Shown here: positions 1 to 7,350 of the stretch, one piece after another
Numbering within the stretch: position 1 is the first letter of the stretch
Layout: each line of letters begins with the position of its first letter
Origin: Marichromatium bheemlicum
GTDB lineage: Bacteria; Pseudomonadota; Gammaproteobacteria; Chromatiales; Chromatiaceae
Reading direction: 5' to 3'
Length of the DNA: 35,117 bases
Assembly (NCBI RefSeq): GCF_012276755.1
Contig: NZ_JAAXKX010000030.1
Coordinates: forward strand, 1-35,117
Position numbers and translations under genes: made by a program
Notes under the pieces: model-generated
What the model saw: the letters and a program-made list of their open reading frames with translations, nothing else
What the model was told of the DNA's origin: nothing
The model's database searches: none

Positions 1-88
1 TAGGGGAATGCTCGAGGCCGCGTCAAGCCATCGGCGGTGGTGGCGCTTCAGGGCTGAGCGCTCGTCGTCCGCTGTGGTGTCAGGGGGA

Positions 89-119
89 TTGACAATTCTC
101 GATGCAATTGCGCTACACT
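89..119 (+). promoter_or_regulatory. Candidate sigma-70 promoter for the pyruvate carboxylase operon
   Basis: A perfect TTGACA (89-94) is followed by TACACT (114-119) with a 19-bp spacer, or by CTACAC with 18 bp. The spacing is longer than ideal. It would give a leader of about 180 nt before the ATG at 307. Positions 1-306 hold no convincing gene. The only other structure seen there is the hairpin at 223-241. Confidence 0.4.
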
Positions 120-222
120 GAATCGCCGTGTGACGAAATCGCTCGCTTCCATACCGTCTCTTCGGTGAAGGCGGTGCCGCGTCCCCGTACGCGTCGCTTG
201 CGCCGTGGTCGCCTTTGGGTAT

Positions 223-241
223 ATTGCTGAAGAGCAGCAAT
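223..241 (+). promoter_or_regulatory. Leader hairpin/inverted repeat ahead of pycA
   Basis: ATTGCTG (223-229) and CAGCAAT (235-241) form a perfect 7-bp inverted repeat around the 5-nt loop AAGAG, 66 nt before the start codon. It could be an operator or an RNA hairpin in the 5' leader. No T-tract follows, so a simple terminator is unlikely. Confidence 0.35.
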
Positions 242-306
242 TGCAGCCAATCGATCCTCACCTTACTGACTCGGCCCACTGATCCGGCCATTCCTGAGGC
301 TAGCCA

Positions 307-1725
307 ATGCTTCGTAAGATACTGATCGCGAACCGCGGAGAGATTGCGGTGCGTGTCATTCGCGCCTGCGCCGAGATGGGCATCCGCTCGGTGGCAATCT
401 ATTCCGAAGCGGATCGCCATTCGCTTCATGTCAAGAAGGCCGACGAGGCCTATAGCCTGGGTAGCGATCCGCTGGCCGGCTATCTCAATGTCCATACCAT
501 CGTCAATCTGGCCGTGGCCACTGGTTGCGATGCCATTCATCCCGGCTACGGCTTTCTCTCCGAGAACCCCGAACTGGCCGCTGCCTGCGTCCGGCGTGGC
601 CTGACCTTCATCGGCCCGAGCGCCGAGGTCATCGCCCGCATGGGAGACAAGACCGAGGCGCGTCGGGCGATGATCCGCGCCGGGGTGCCGGTCACCCCAG
701 GTAGCGATGGCAATCTCGCCGATCTCGACGAGGCCCTGACCTGCGCCGAGCGCATCGGTTATCCGGTGATGCTCAAGGCCACCTCGGGCGGTGGTGGTCG
801 CGGCATCCGCCGTTGCGACAATGCCGAGGCGCTGCGTCACAACTATCAGCGAGTGATCTCCGAGGCCACCAAGGCCTTCGGTCGCGCCGAGGTCTTCATG
901 GAGAAGTGCGTGGTCAATCCGCGCCACATCGAGGTCCAGGTGCTCGCCGACCAGCATGGTCGCTGCGTGCATCTGTTCGAGCGCGATTGCTCCATCCAGC
1001 GCCGCAACCAGAAACTGATCGAGATCGCCCCCTCGCCGCAGCTCGACGAGGCTGAGCGTCAATACGTCGGTGGACTGGCAGTGATCGCCGCGCGTGCCGT
1101 TGGCTATACCAATGCCGGGACGGTCGAGTTCCTGCAAGATCACGACGGGCGTTTCTATTTCATGGAGATGAACACCCGTATCCAGGTCGAGCACACCATC
1201 ACCGAGACCATTACGGGTGTCGATCTGGTCGAGGAGCAGATCCGCATCGCCGCCGGGTTACCGCTGCGCTTCGCCCAGCACGAGATCCAGCGGCGTGGTT
1301 TTGCCATTCAGTTCCGGGTCAATGCCGAGGACCCCAAGAACGATTTCCTGCCGAGTTTCGGGCGGATCTCGCGTTATTACGCGCCGGGTGGACCGGGTGT
1401 GCGCACCGATGGCGCTATCTATACCGGCTATAGCATTCCACCCTATTACGACTCGATGTTGGCCAAGGTCATCGTCTGGGCGTTGGATTGGGATGACGCA
1501 CTCAACCGTGGTGATCGCGCGTTGCGTGATACCGGGTTGTTCGGGGTCAGGACCACCATCCCCTTCTACCAGGAGATCCTGCGCCATCCCGATTTTCGCG
1601 CCGGGCGCTTCAACACCAGCTTCGTGGAGTCGCATCCGGAGTTGCTCGAGTACTCGACCAAGCGTCGACGCGAGGACGTCGCCGCCGCGCTGGCCGCGGC
1701 GATCGCCGCCCACGCCGGGCTTTAA
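307..1725 (+). CDS. pycA: Pyruvate carboxylase subunit A (biotin carboxylase)
   Basis: ATP-dependent carboxylation of the biotin on the partner subunit, using bicarbonate; cytoplasmic. The 472-residue length and order match the AccC/PycA family: N-terminal domain beginning MLRKILIANRGEIAVR, the glycine-rich ATP-grasp loop SGGGGRGI (about residues 160-167), the EVQVLAD strand, the catalytic stretch MEMNTRIQVEHTITE (about 280-295), and a C-terminal biotin-carboxylase domain. The start is supported by GAGG at 296-299, 7 nt before the ATG. The next gene is a biotinylated carboxyltransferase 104 bp downstream, so this is the BC half of a two-subunit pyruvate carboxylase rather than the acetyl-CoA carboxylase AccC, which normally pairs with accB. 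Sequence alone does not fully separate the two; the context does. Confidence 0.88.
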   Translation: MLRKILIANRGEIAVRVIRACAEMGIRSVAIYSEADRHSLHVKKADEAYSLGSDPLAGYLNVHTIVNLAVATGCDAIHPGYGFLSENPELAAACVRRGLTFIGPSAEVIARMGDKTEARRAMIRAGVPVTPGSDGNLADLDEALTCAERIGYPVMLKATSGGGGRGIRRCDNAEALRHNYQRVISEATKAFGRAEVFMEKCVVNPRHIEVQVLADQHGRCVHLFERDCSIQRRNQKLIEIAPSPQLDEAERQYVGGLAVIAARAVGYTNAGTVEFLQDHDGRFYFMEMNTRIQVEHTITETITGVDLVEEQIRIAAGLPLRFAQHEIQRRGFAIQFRVNAEDPKNDFLPSFGRISRYYAPGGPGVRTDGAIYTGYSIPPYYDSMLAKVIVWALDWDDALNRGDRALRDTGLFGVRTTIPFYQEILRHPDFRAGRFNTSFVESHPELLEYSTKRRREDVAAALAAAIAAHAGL

Positions 1726-1829
1726 GCGCCGGGCAAGGGCGCGGCGGTGTCGTCCGCCGCCGCTCGCCGCGCCTGCGCGATGCTTCCATCCTTCACGGTG
1801 CCGGGCAAGACCCGGCCGAGAACGAGACC

Positions 1830-3647
1830 ATGCCGAAGATCAATATCACCGACGTCATCCTGCGCGATGCCCACCAATCGCTGATCGCTACCCGGATGCG
1901 CACCGAGGACATGCTGCCGATCTGTCCCAAGCTCGACGCCATCGGGTTCTGGTCGCTCGAGTGCTGGGGCGGGGCGACCTTCGATGCCTGCGTGCGCTTC
2001 CTCAAGGAGGATCCCTGGGAGCGGTTGAGTCGGCTGCGCGAGGCGCTGCCCAACACCCGGCTGCAGATGCTGCTGCGCGGCCAGAACCTGCTCGGCTACC
2101 GTCACTACTCCGACGACGTGGTGCGTGCCTTCGTCACCCGTGCCGCGGCCAATGGCATGGATGTGTTCCGCATCTTCGATGCGCTCAACGATCTGCGTAA
2201 CCTCGAGACCGCGATCACCGCGACCAAGGCCGCCGGCAAGCACGCCCAGGGCACCATCTGCTACACCGTCAGCCCGGCGCACGACACCGCGGGCTTCGTG
2301 CGCATGGGGCGCGAACTGGCCGAGATGGGCTGCGACTCGATCGCCATCAAGGACATGGCCGGGCTACTCACCCCCTTTGCCACCGCCGAGCTGGTCAAGG
2401 CGCTCAAGGACAGCGTCGAGTTGCCGTTGCATCTGCACTCGCACGCCACCTCGGGGTTGGCCGCGATGTGCCACCTCAAGGCGATCGAGAACGGCTGCGA
2501 CACCATCGATACCGCCATCTCCGCCTTCGCCAGCGGTACCTCCCACCCGCCGACCGAGAGCCTGGTGGCGGCGCTGCGCGGCACCGAGTACGACACCGAG
2601 TTGGACCTTGAGGCGGTCCAGGAGGTCGGCGTCTACTTCCATCAGATCCGCAAGAAATATCACCAGTTCGAGAGTGACTTCACTGGGGTCGATACCCGTG
2701 TCCAGGTCAATCAGGTGCCGGGCGGGATGATCTCCAACCTCGCCAACCAGCTGCGCGAGCAGAACGCGCTCGATCGCATGGAGGCGGTGCTCGCCGAGAT
2801 CCCCAAGGTCCGCAAGGACCTCGGCTATCCGCCCCTGGTCACCCCGACCTCGCAGATCGTCGGCACCCAGGCGGTACTCAACGTGCTCACCGACAAGCGC
2901 TACGAGACCATCACCAACGAGGTCAAGGGTTATCTCCAGGGGCGCTACGGCCAGGCCCCGGCGGCGGTCGATGCCGAGTTGCAGCGCCAGGCGATCGGCA
3001 ACGCCGAGGCCATCGACTGCCGCCCCGCCGACCTGCTCGAGCCCGAACTGGCGCGGCTGAAGGGGGAGATCGGCGCGCTCGCCTCGAGTGAGGAGGATGT
3101 CCTCACCTACGCCATGTTCCCCGAGATCGGTCGCGGCTTCCTCGAACAGCGCGCCGCTGGAACCCTCCAGCCCGAGCCGCTCGAGCCACCGCCGAGTGAG
3201 ACGGCGCCGAGCGCGCCGACCGAGTTCAAGGTCGCCGTCCACGGTGAGAGCTATCACGTCAAGGTCACCGGCGCTGGTCACAAGGGTAAGCCCGAGCGTC
3301 ACTTCTACTTCACCATCGATGGTGTCCCCGAGGAGGTGGTGGTCGAGACCCTCGACCAGTTGGTGCTTACCGGGGGGGCCGAGGGTGCGGTGGCGCAAGA
3401 GATCGCCGGCCGGCGGCCGCGCCCGAGCGCGCCCGGGCACGTCACCACCTCGATGCCGGGCAACATCGTCGATGTACTGGTCGCCGAGGGCGATCGGGTC
3501 GAGGCCGGTCAGCCGTTGCTGATCACCGAGGCGATGAAGATGGAGACCGAGATCCAGGCGCCGATCGCCGGCACCGTGACCGAGGTCTTCGTCGCCAAGG
3601 GCGATTCGGTCAGCCCCGACGAGGTGCTGATCGCGATCGAGGCCTGA
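1830..3647 (+). CDS. pycB: Pyruvate carboxylase subunit B (biotinylated carboxyltransferase, OadA-type)
   Basis: Moves CO2 from carboxybiotin to pyruvate to give oxaloacetate. The 605 residues show an N-terminal HMGL-like TIM barrel (ITDVILRDAHQS near residue 5, CWGGATFD near 50, the KDMAG motif near 178 whose lysine is carbamylated in the family, and the metal-binding HLHSHATSG), a conserved carboxylase domain, a linker rich in proline and glutamate (about 450-465), and a C-terminal biotinyl domain with EAMKM, Lys570 being the predicted biotinylation site. The family includes both PycB and the oxaloacetate decarboxylase alpha subunit OadA. No membrane decarboxylase beta or gamma subunit (oadB/oadG) is adjacent and a biotin carboxylase gene is directly upstream, so pyruvate carboxylase is preferred. 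Confidence 0.86.
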   Translation: MPKINITDVILRDAHQSLIATRMRTEDMLPICPKLDAIGFWSLECWGGATFDACVRFLKEDPWERLSRLREALPNTRLQMLLRGQNLLGYRHYSDDVVRAFVTRAAANGMDVFRIFDALNDLRNLETAITATKAAGKHAQGTICYTVSPAHDTAGFVRMGRELAEMGCDSIAIKDMAGLLTPFATAELVKALKDSVELPLHLHSHATSGLAAMCHLKAIENGCDTIDTAISAFASGTSHPPTESLVAALRGTEYDTELDLEAVQEVGVYFHQIRKKYHQFESDFTGVDTRVQVNQVPGGMISNLANQLREQNALDRMEAVLAEIPKVRKDLGYPPLVTPTSQIVGTQAVLNVLTDKRYETITNEVKGYLQGRYGQAPAAVDAELQRQAIGNAEAIDCRPADLLEPELARLKGEIGALASSEEDVLTYAMFPEIGRGFLEQRAAGTLQPEPLEPPPSETAPSAPTEFKVAVHGESYHVKVTGAGHKGKPERHFYFTIDGVPEEVVVETLDQLVLTGGAEGAVAQEIAGRRPRPSAPGHVTTSMPGNIVDVLVAEGDRVEAGQPLLITEAMKMETEIQAPIAGTVTEVFVAKGDSVSPDEVLIAIEA

Positions 3648-3654
3648 TCGCGGC

Positions 3655-3682
3655 GCCGGGCGTCTTCACCAAGGCGCCCGGC
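3655..3682. terminator. Bidirectional terminator-like hairpin between pycB and the convergent MFS gene
   Basis: GCCGGGCGTCTT (3655-3666) pairs with AAGGCGCCCGGC (3671-3682) through 12 positions, one of them a T-G wobble, around a CACC loop. It lies just after the pycB stop and overlaps the last codon of the convergent transporter gene. No clear T-run follows on either strand. Confidence 0.55.
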
Positions 3683-5030
3683 CCCGGTCGTGGGCCTCTG
3701 CGCGTGCCCGTCCGCGCTGCTCGATCACCCCGCGGGCGCCGAGCAGCGCGGCGGCGAACAACAGCAGACAGAGCAGGATCGCGCTGTGCAGCCCGAGCAG
3801 CCCCTGCACCAGCCCGATGGCGAGCAGCCCGAAGGCCCCGGCGAGCTTGGTCGCCAACCCCCAGAAGCCGAACAGCTCGGCCGCGCGCGAGCGTGGCGCG
3901 AACAGCCCCACCAGGGTGCGGGTCGAGGACTGACAGGCACCGAGACTCAGGCCCGCCACACAACCGACCACCAGAAAGACGTGCTGCGCCTCCCAGTCGA
4001 GCCCGAAGCGGGTCTGCGCCTGGCTGGCGATCTCCGGGGTGAGATAGATCAGTGCGATCGCCGCCAGCCACATCCACAGGGTGATGCGATAGGTGCGCAG
4101 CGCCCCCAGCCGATCCTGCACGAAGCCAAAGCCCAGCGCCCCGAGCGCGGCGGTGATCTGCACCAGCACGAACATCAGGGTGCGCACCTCGCCGTCCCAG
4201 CCGATCACCTGGGCGCCGTAGATGAAGGCGTAGGTGATGATGATCGAGATCCCGCTCATCGAGAAGAACACCGAGACCAGCAGCAGCGCCAGATCAGGGT
4301 GGCTGCGCAGGTGGGTGAGGGTCTGCGCCACCCGACCCAGACCGAGCCGCAACGCGCCCTGGCCGGGCGGACGCGGTCGCGGGCGGGCGCGCTCGCGCAC
4401 CCAAAGAAAGGTCGGGATCGCGGCGAGCAGGAAGAACACCGCCGCCCAGGGGCCGACCCAACGGATGCGCTCGAAGTTCTCGGCGCTGACCTCGCCGAGC
4501 ACCAGCAGCACGAAGATCGCCGAGCACATGCCGCCGATGTAGCCGAGCGCCCAACCGAACCCAGAGATCTTGCCGAGGTCCTCGGGCGGGCCCAGTCCGG
4601 GTAGGAAGCTCGCGATGAAGGACTCGCCGAGCGAGTAGGCGAGGTTGGAGACGATTAGCAGCACCACCCCCAGCCAGGCGAGCCCCGGGGCGACGCAATA
4701 GAGCGCGGCGGTGGCGAGCACGGTGACCACGTAGCTGGCGAAGAGGAAGCGCTTCTTGCTCGCGTCATAGTCCATGATCGCCCCGGCCACCGGCGCGCAG
4801 ACCACCGCCAGCAGATAGCTCGCCGCCAGCGCCAGGCTCCACAGCAGATTGCCGATGCGATAATCCGGCGCGTCCCCGACGATCACCCGGGTGAACAGGT
4901 CACCGAACACCACGGTGATGATCAGCAGCGTGTAGGACTGATTGGCGAAATCGAACATCGCCCAGCCGAACAGCTCGCGCGCGGGGGCGCGTTGGCGGGG
5001 GGCGGTCGGGGTAGTGCTACTGGCGGTCAT
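3666..5030 (-). CDS. MFS transporter, UMF1 (Atg22-like) family
   Basis: A 454-residue, strongly hydrophobic inner-membrane protein with about 12 predicted transmembrane segments. The N-terminal signature FDFANQSYTLLIITVVF and the following segment ending AGAIMDYDASKKR are typical of the 'Unknown Major Facilitator 1' family. A second half beginning near VFFSMSGISIIITYAF repeats the MFS fold. The substrate is unknown; members are often suggested to export amino acids, but nothing here shows that. The gene is convergent with pycB (18-bp gap) and its 5' end faces the repeat block at 5050-6060, which must therefore contain its promoter. GAGG lies 12-15 nt before the ATG. The C terminus is rich in Arg and Ala. 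Confidence 0.8.
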   Translation of the reverse strand: MTASSTTPTAPRQRAPARELFGWAMFDFANQSYTLLIITVVFGDLFTRVIVGDAPDYRIGNLLWSLALAASYLLAVVCAPVAGAIMDYDASKKRFLFASYVVTVLATAALYCVAPGLAWLGVVLLIVSNLAYSLGESFIASFLPGLGPPEDLGKISGFGWALGYIGGMCSAIFVLLVLGEVSAENFERIRWVGPWAAVFFLLAAIPTFLWVRERARPRPRPPGQGALRLGLGRVAQTLTHLRSHPDLALLLVSVFFSMSGISIIITYAFIYGAQVIGWDGEVRTLMFVLVQITAALGALGFGFVQDRLGALRTYRITLWMWLAAIALIYLTPEIASQAQTRFGLDWEAQHVFLVVGCVAGLSLGACQSSTRTLVGLFAPRSRAAELFGFWGLATKLAGAFGLLAIGLVQGLLGLHSAILLCLLLFAAALLGARGVIEQRGRARAEAHDRGRAPW

Positions 5031-5103
5031 CGTCGGCCCAATCCTCGGTCTCGGTCGGGGGATTGAACCGTAAAGGCGGGGAGAAAGCGAACGTCGTCAC
5101 CGG

Positions 5104-5130
5104 CCAGTCGCCAGTCGCCAGTCGCCAGCG
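5104..5130. repeat. Heptamer tandem repeat (CCAGTCG)3 plus partial copy
   Basis: CCAGTCG occurs three times back to back (5104-5124) and is followed by CCAGCG. It sits immediately before the first large repeat unit. Similar CAGTCGCCAGG and CAGCCGCCAGG strings recur at the junctions near 5343 and 5843, so it seems to be an expanded piece of the junction sequence between large units. Confidence 0.7.
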
Positions 5131-5333
5131 GATTGAACCGCAAAGGCGCGAAGGGCGCGAAGGGTTTTGTCGAGTGGGGGAGTGCGCGGCGTGTCCGCCG
5201 GGACCGCATCCGGTCTTCGGCTCGCGTCTCAGGCGGGTTGCTGCCTGGTTGCGGCTCGGGTCGGGTTCTCGCCGAACGTCAAAAAGCCGAGCGCTCAGGA
5301 CCTCTTTGTGTGCTTTGCGGCTTCGTGGTTCAA
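5131..5333. repeat. Long dispersed-type repeat, unit A
   Basis: One of three near-complete copies of a unit of about 203 bp. The left end is GATTGAACCGCAAAGG followed by GCGAAGG-type iterations. The right end, read on the other strand, is TTGAACCACGAAGCCGCAAAG. The two ends are therefore similar in inverted orientation, like terminal inverted repeats. The core between them is shared with units B and C. Positions 5281-5338 match 5781-5838 of unit B essentially exactly (offset 500). No conserved reading frame is supported. Confidence 0.75.
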
Positions 5334-5354
5334 GTCGGTCTTCAGTCGCCAGGG

Positions 5355-5422
5355 GATTGAACTGCAAAGGCGTGAAGGGCGCGAAGGGAGTTGTCGAGTA
5401 GGGGAGTGCGCGGCGTGTCCGC
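5355..5422. repeat. Truncated repeat unit A' (left end only)
   Basis: It begins GATTGAACTGCAAAGG, 224 bp after the start of unit A, and follows the same sequence through GTGCGCGGCGTGTCCGC. Similarity then stops abruptly at about 5422, just before the palindromic element at 5432-5500. The rest of this copy has been replaced or is too degraded to recognise. Confidence 0.65.
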
Positions 5423-5431
5423 AGTCTCGTA

Positions 5432-5500
5432 GGTTGGGTTAACCGTCCGTCCACCATGCCATCGACGAAGCTGCGGCGTTCGTCGACGGTTAACCCAACA
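5432..5500. repeat. Palindromic REP-like element
   Basis: GTTGGGTTAACCGTC (5433-5447) and its exact reverse complement GACGGTTAACCCAAC (5485-5499) are 15-bp arms. Inside, CGACGAA (5463-5469) and TTCGTCG (5479-5485) form a second inverted repeat. The outer arms resemble the widespread proteobacterial GTAGGTTGGGTTA...TAACCCAACA intergenic palindromes. It interrupts repeat unit A'. No coding capacity is seen. Confidence 0.7.
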
Positions 5501-5629
5501 TCGGGCGCGATCGCAGGGCTTCGCCGCATGAACCACGAAGATCGGGGGCTGAATCTTCGCGGCAAGGTCCAGGCCTTCAGTCGCAATCGCGCTACCTCAA
5601 TCCCGCGTGGTGGGAGCTAACCACCACGG

Positions 5630-5833
5630 AGCCGCAAGATACAAGTCACAAAGGGCGCGAAGGGGTCTGACAAGTGGGGTGGCGCGCGGCGTGCTCGCCG
5701 GGGCGGCATCCAGTCTTCGGCTCGTGGCTCAGGCGGGTTGCTGTCTGGTCGCGGCTCGGGTCGGGTTCTCGCCGGACGTCAAAAAGCCGAGCGCTCAGGA
5801 CCTCTTTGTGTGCTTTGCGGCTTCGTGGTTCAA
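5630..5833. repeat. Long dispersed-type repeat, unit B
   Basis: Second near-complete copy. The left end is diverged (CAAGTCACAAAGGGCGCGAAGG). The core (CTTCGGCTCGTGGCTCAGG onward) and the right end (CTCTTTGTGTGCTTTGCGG, then CTTCGTGGTTCAA) are well kept. The right end is exactly 500 bp after that of unit A and 223 bp before that of unit C. Confidence 0.7.
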
Positions 5834-5854
5834 GTCGGCCTTCAGCCGCCAGGA

Positions 5855-6056
5855 GATTGAACCGCAAAGTCACGAAGGGCGCGAAGGGTTGTGTCGAGTG
5901 GGGGTGCGCGGCGTGTCCGCCGGGGGCGGCATCCAGTCTTCGGCTTGTGGCTCAGGCGGGTTGCTGTCTGGTCGCGGCTCGGGTCGGGTTCTCGCCGAAC
6001 GTCAGAAGGCCGAGTGCTCAGGACCTCTTTGTGTGCTTTGCGACTTCGTGGTTCAA
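5855..6056. repeat. Long dispersed-type repeat, unit C
   Basis: Third near-complete copy of about 202 bp. It starts GATTGAACCGCAAAGTC and ends CTTCGTGGTTCAA. It is joined to unit B by a 21-bp junction containing CAGCCGCCAGGA, the counterpart of the junction between A and A'. The long open frames that cross this block are explained by high GC and repetition, not by a conserved protein. Confidence 0.75.
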
Positions 6057-6144
6057 ATCGGCCTCCCGCCGCCTTCGTTGAGGGCTGGCGTCCACTGGCG
6101 GCTGGGGGCTGAAGGCTGGCAGCTCCCTGTCGCTGCTTTATTCT

Positions 6145-6199
6145 GGTGCGTCATGCACCGTCAATGACATTTTTGGGTTCCGGCGTATTTGCCTATAAT
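6145..6199 (+). promoter_or_regulatory. Candidate promoter and operator of the hydrogenase operon
   Basis: A perfect TATAAT at 6194-6199 is preceded 17 bp upstream by a weak -35 (TTTTGG, 6171-6176), which suggests dependence on an activator. Just upstream, GGTGC (6145-6149) and GCACC (6155-6159) form an inverted repeat with a 5-bp spacer that could be an operator. The -10 is 57 bp from the hupS ATG. No NtrC/HupR-type or sigma-54 -24/-12 site was recognised. Confidence 0.5.
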
Positions 6200-6255
6200 C
6201 CCCGTGGACATGGCCACGCGTCGTGACGCGAGCGGTCGACAACAGGGGGAGGACG

Positions 6256-7350
6256 ATGGCAAGCACCGAGACCTTCTACGAGGTGATGCGCCGGCAGGGG
6301 ATCAGCCGCCGCAGTTTCCTCAAATACTGCAGTCTGACCGCCGCCGCGCTCGGTCTGGCGCCGAGTTATGCCGGGCGCATCGCCGAGGCGATGGAGACCA
6401 AGCCGCGCACCCCGGTGCTGTGGTTACACGGGCTGGAGTGCACCTGTTGCACCGAGTCCTTCATCCGCTCGGCCCACCCGCTGGCCCAGGACGTGGTGTT
6501 GTCGATGATCTCGCTCGACTACGACGACACCCTGATGGCCGCCGCTGGGCACCAGGCCGAGGCGATCCTAGAGGAGATCCGCGAGCGTTATCGCGGTAAT
6601 TACATCCTCGCCGTCGAGGGCAATCCGCCACTGGCTCAGGACGGGATGAGCTGTATCATCGCTGGCCGGCCCTTCCTCGAGCAGCTCCAGGAGGTCGCTG
6701 CCGACTGCAAGGCCGTGATCGCCTGGGGTTCCTGCGCCTCTTGGGGCTGTGTCCAGGCCGCGCGACCCAACCCCACCCGCGCCACCCCGGTGCACGAGGT
6801 GATCCGCGACAAGCCGGTGATCAAGGTGCCCGGCTGTCCGCCGATCGCCGAGGTGATGACCGGGGTGATCACCTATATGCTCACCTTCGACCGGCTGCCG
6901 CCGCTCGACCGGCAGGGCCGGCCGCTGATGTTCTATGGCCAGCGCATCCACGACAAGTGTTACCGCCGTCCGCACTTCGACGCCGGTCAGTTCGTCGAGT
7001 CCTGGGACGACGAGGGCGCGCGCAAGGGCTACTGTCTCTACAAGATGGGCTGCAAGGGCCCGACCACCTACAACGCCTGTTCCACGGTGCGCTGGAACGA
7101 CGGCGTGTCCTTCCCGATCCAGTCCGGTCACGGCTGCATCGGCTGCTCCGAACGCGACTTCTGGGACAAGGACAGCTTCTACGACCACGTCACCGATACC
7201 CATGTGTTCGGCATCGAGGCCAACGCCGACCGGGTCGGCATCGCCGCCGCCGGTAGCGTGGGCGCGGCGATCGGGGCGCATGCGGTGGCCAGCGCGCTGC
7301 ACCGGACCAAACAGCGCGATCGCGCGCAGCACGAGGAGCGTGAGGAATGA
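6256..7350 (+). CDS. hupS: Uptake [NiFe]-hydrogenase small subunit (oxygen-tolerant type)
   Basis: Electron-transfer subunit of a periplasm-facing, membrane-bound H2-oxidising hydrogenase. The 364-residue precursor starts with a Tat signal (SRRSFLK at 17-23, hydrophobic run to about 45). Iron-sulfur ligands include C62 and C65, C160 and the PGC cysteine for the proximal cluster, then the medial/distal set ([31 protein letters not shown]). Two extra cysteines, C64 in ECTCC and C165 in SWGCVQ, align with Cys19 and Cys120 of oxygen-tolerant enzymes such as E. coli HyaA. A C-terminal hydrophobic anchor lies at about 330-350. The ATG at 6256 is chosen over an upstream GTG (6223) because it has GGGGGAGG just upstream and gives an intact Tat signal. 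The gene overlaps hupL by 4 bp (ATGA). Confidence 0.95.
   Translation: MASTETFYEVMRRQGISRRSFLKYCSLTAAALGLAPSYAGRIAEAMETKPRTPVLWLHGLECTCCTESFIRSAHPLAQDVVLSMISLDYDDTLMAAAGHQAEAILEEIRERYRGNYILAVEGNPPLAQDGMSCIIAGRPFLEQLQEVAADCKAVIAWGSCASWGCVQAARPNPTRATPVHEVIRDKPVIKVPGCPPIAEVMTGVITYMLTFDRLPPLDRQGRPLMFYGQRIHDKCYRRPHFDAGQFVESWDDEGARKGYCLYKMGCKGPTTYNACSTVRWNDGVSFPIQSGHGCIGCSERDFWDKDSFYDHVTDTHVFGIEANADRVGIAAAGSVGAAIGAHAVASALHRTKQRDRAQHEEREE

Noticed and set aside
2364-3440. 358-codon minus-strand open frame opposite pycB
   Set aside because: Shadow frame with Asp/Leu/Gly-rich translation and no recognisable domain.
1830-3647. Sodium-pumping oxaloacetate decarboxylase alpha subunit
   Set aside because: The family is shared, but beta and gamma membrane subunits are not adjacent and a biotin carboxylase gene is; pyruvate carboxylase fits better.
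5131-6056. CRISPR array
   Set aside because: Units are about 200 bp with similar interiors, not short repeats with unique spacers, and no cas gene is near.
5607-6167. Open frame of 186 codons across repeat units B and C, and similar frames near 5063-5586
   Set aside because: Translation simply repeats with the DNA units, in several frames and both strands; no fold or family signature is seen.
6223-6255. Longer hupS starting at an upstream GTG
   Set aside because: It would add 11 residues before the Tat signal and has no ribosome site, while the ATG at 6256 has GGGGGAGG just upstream.
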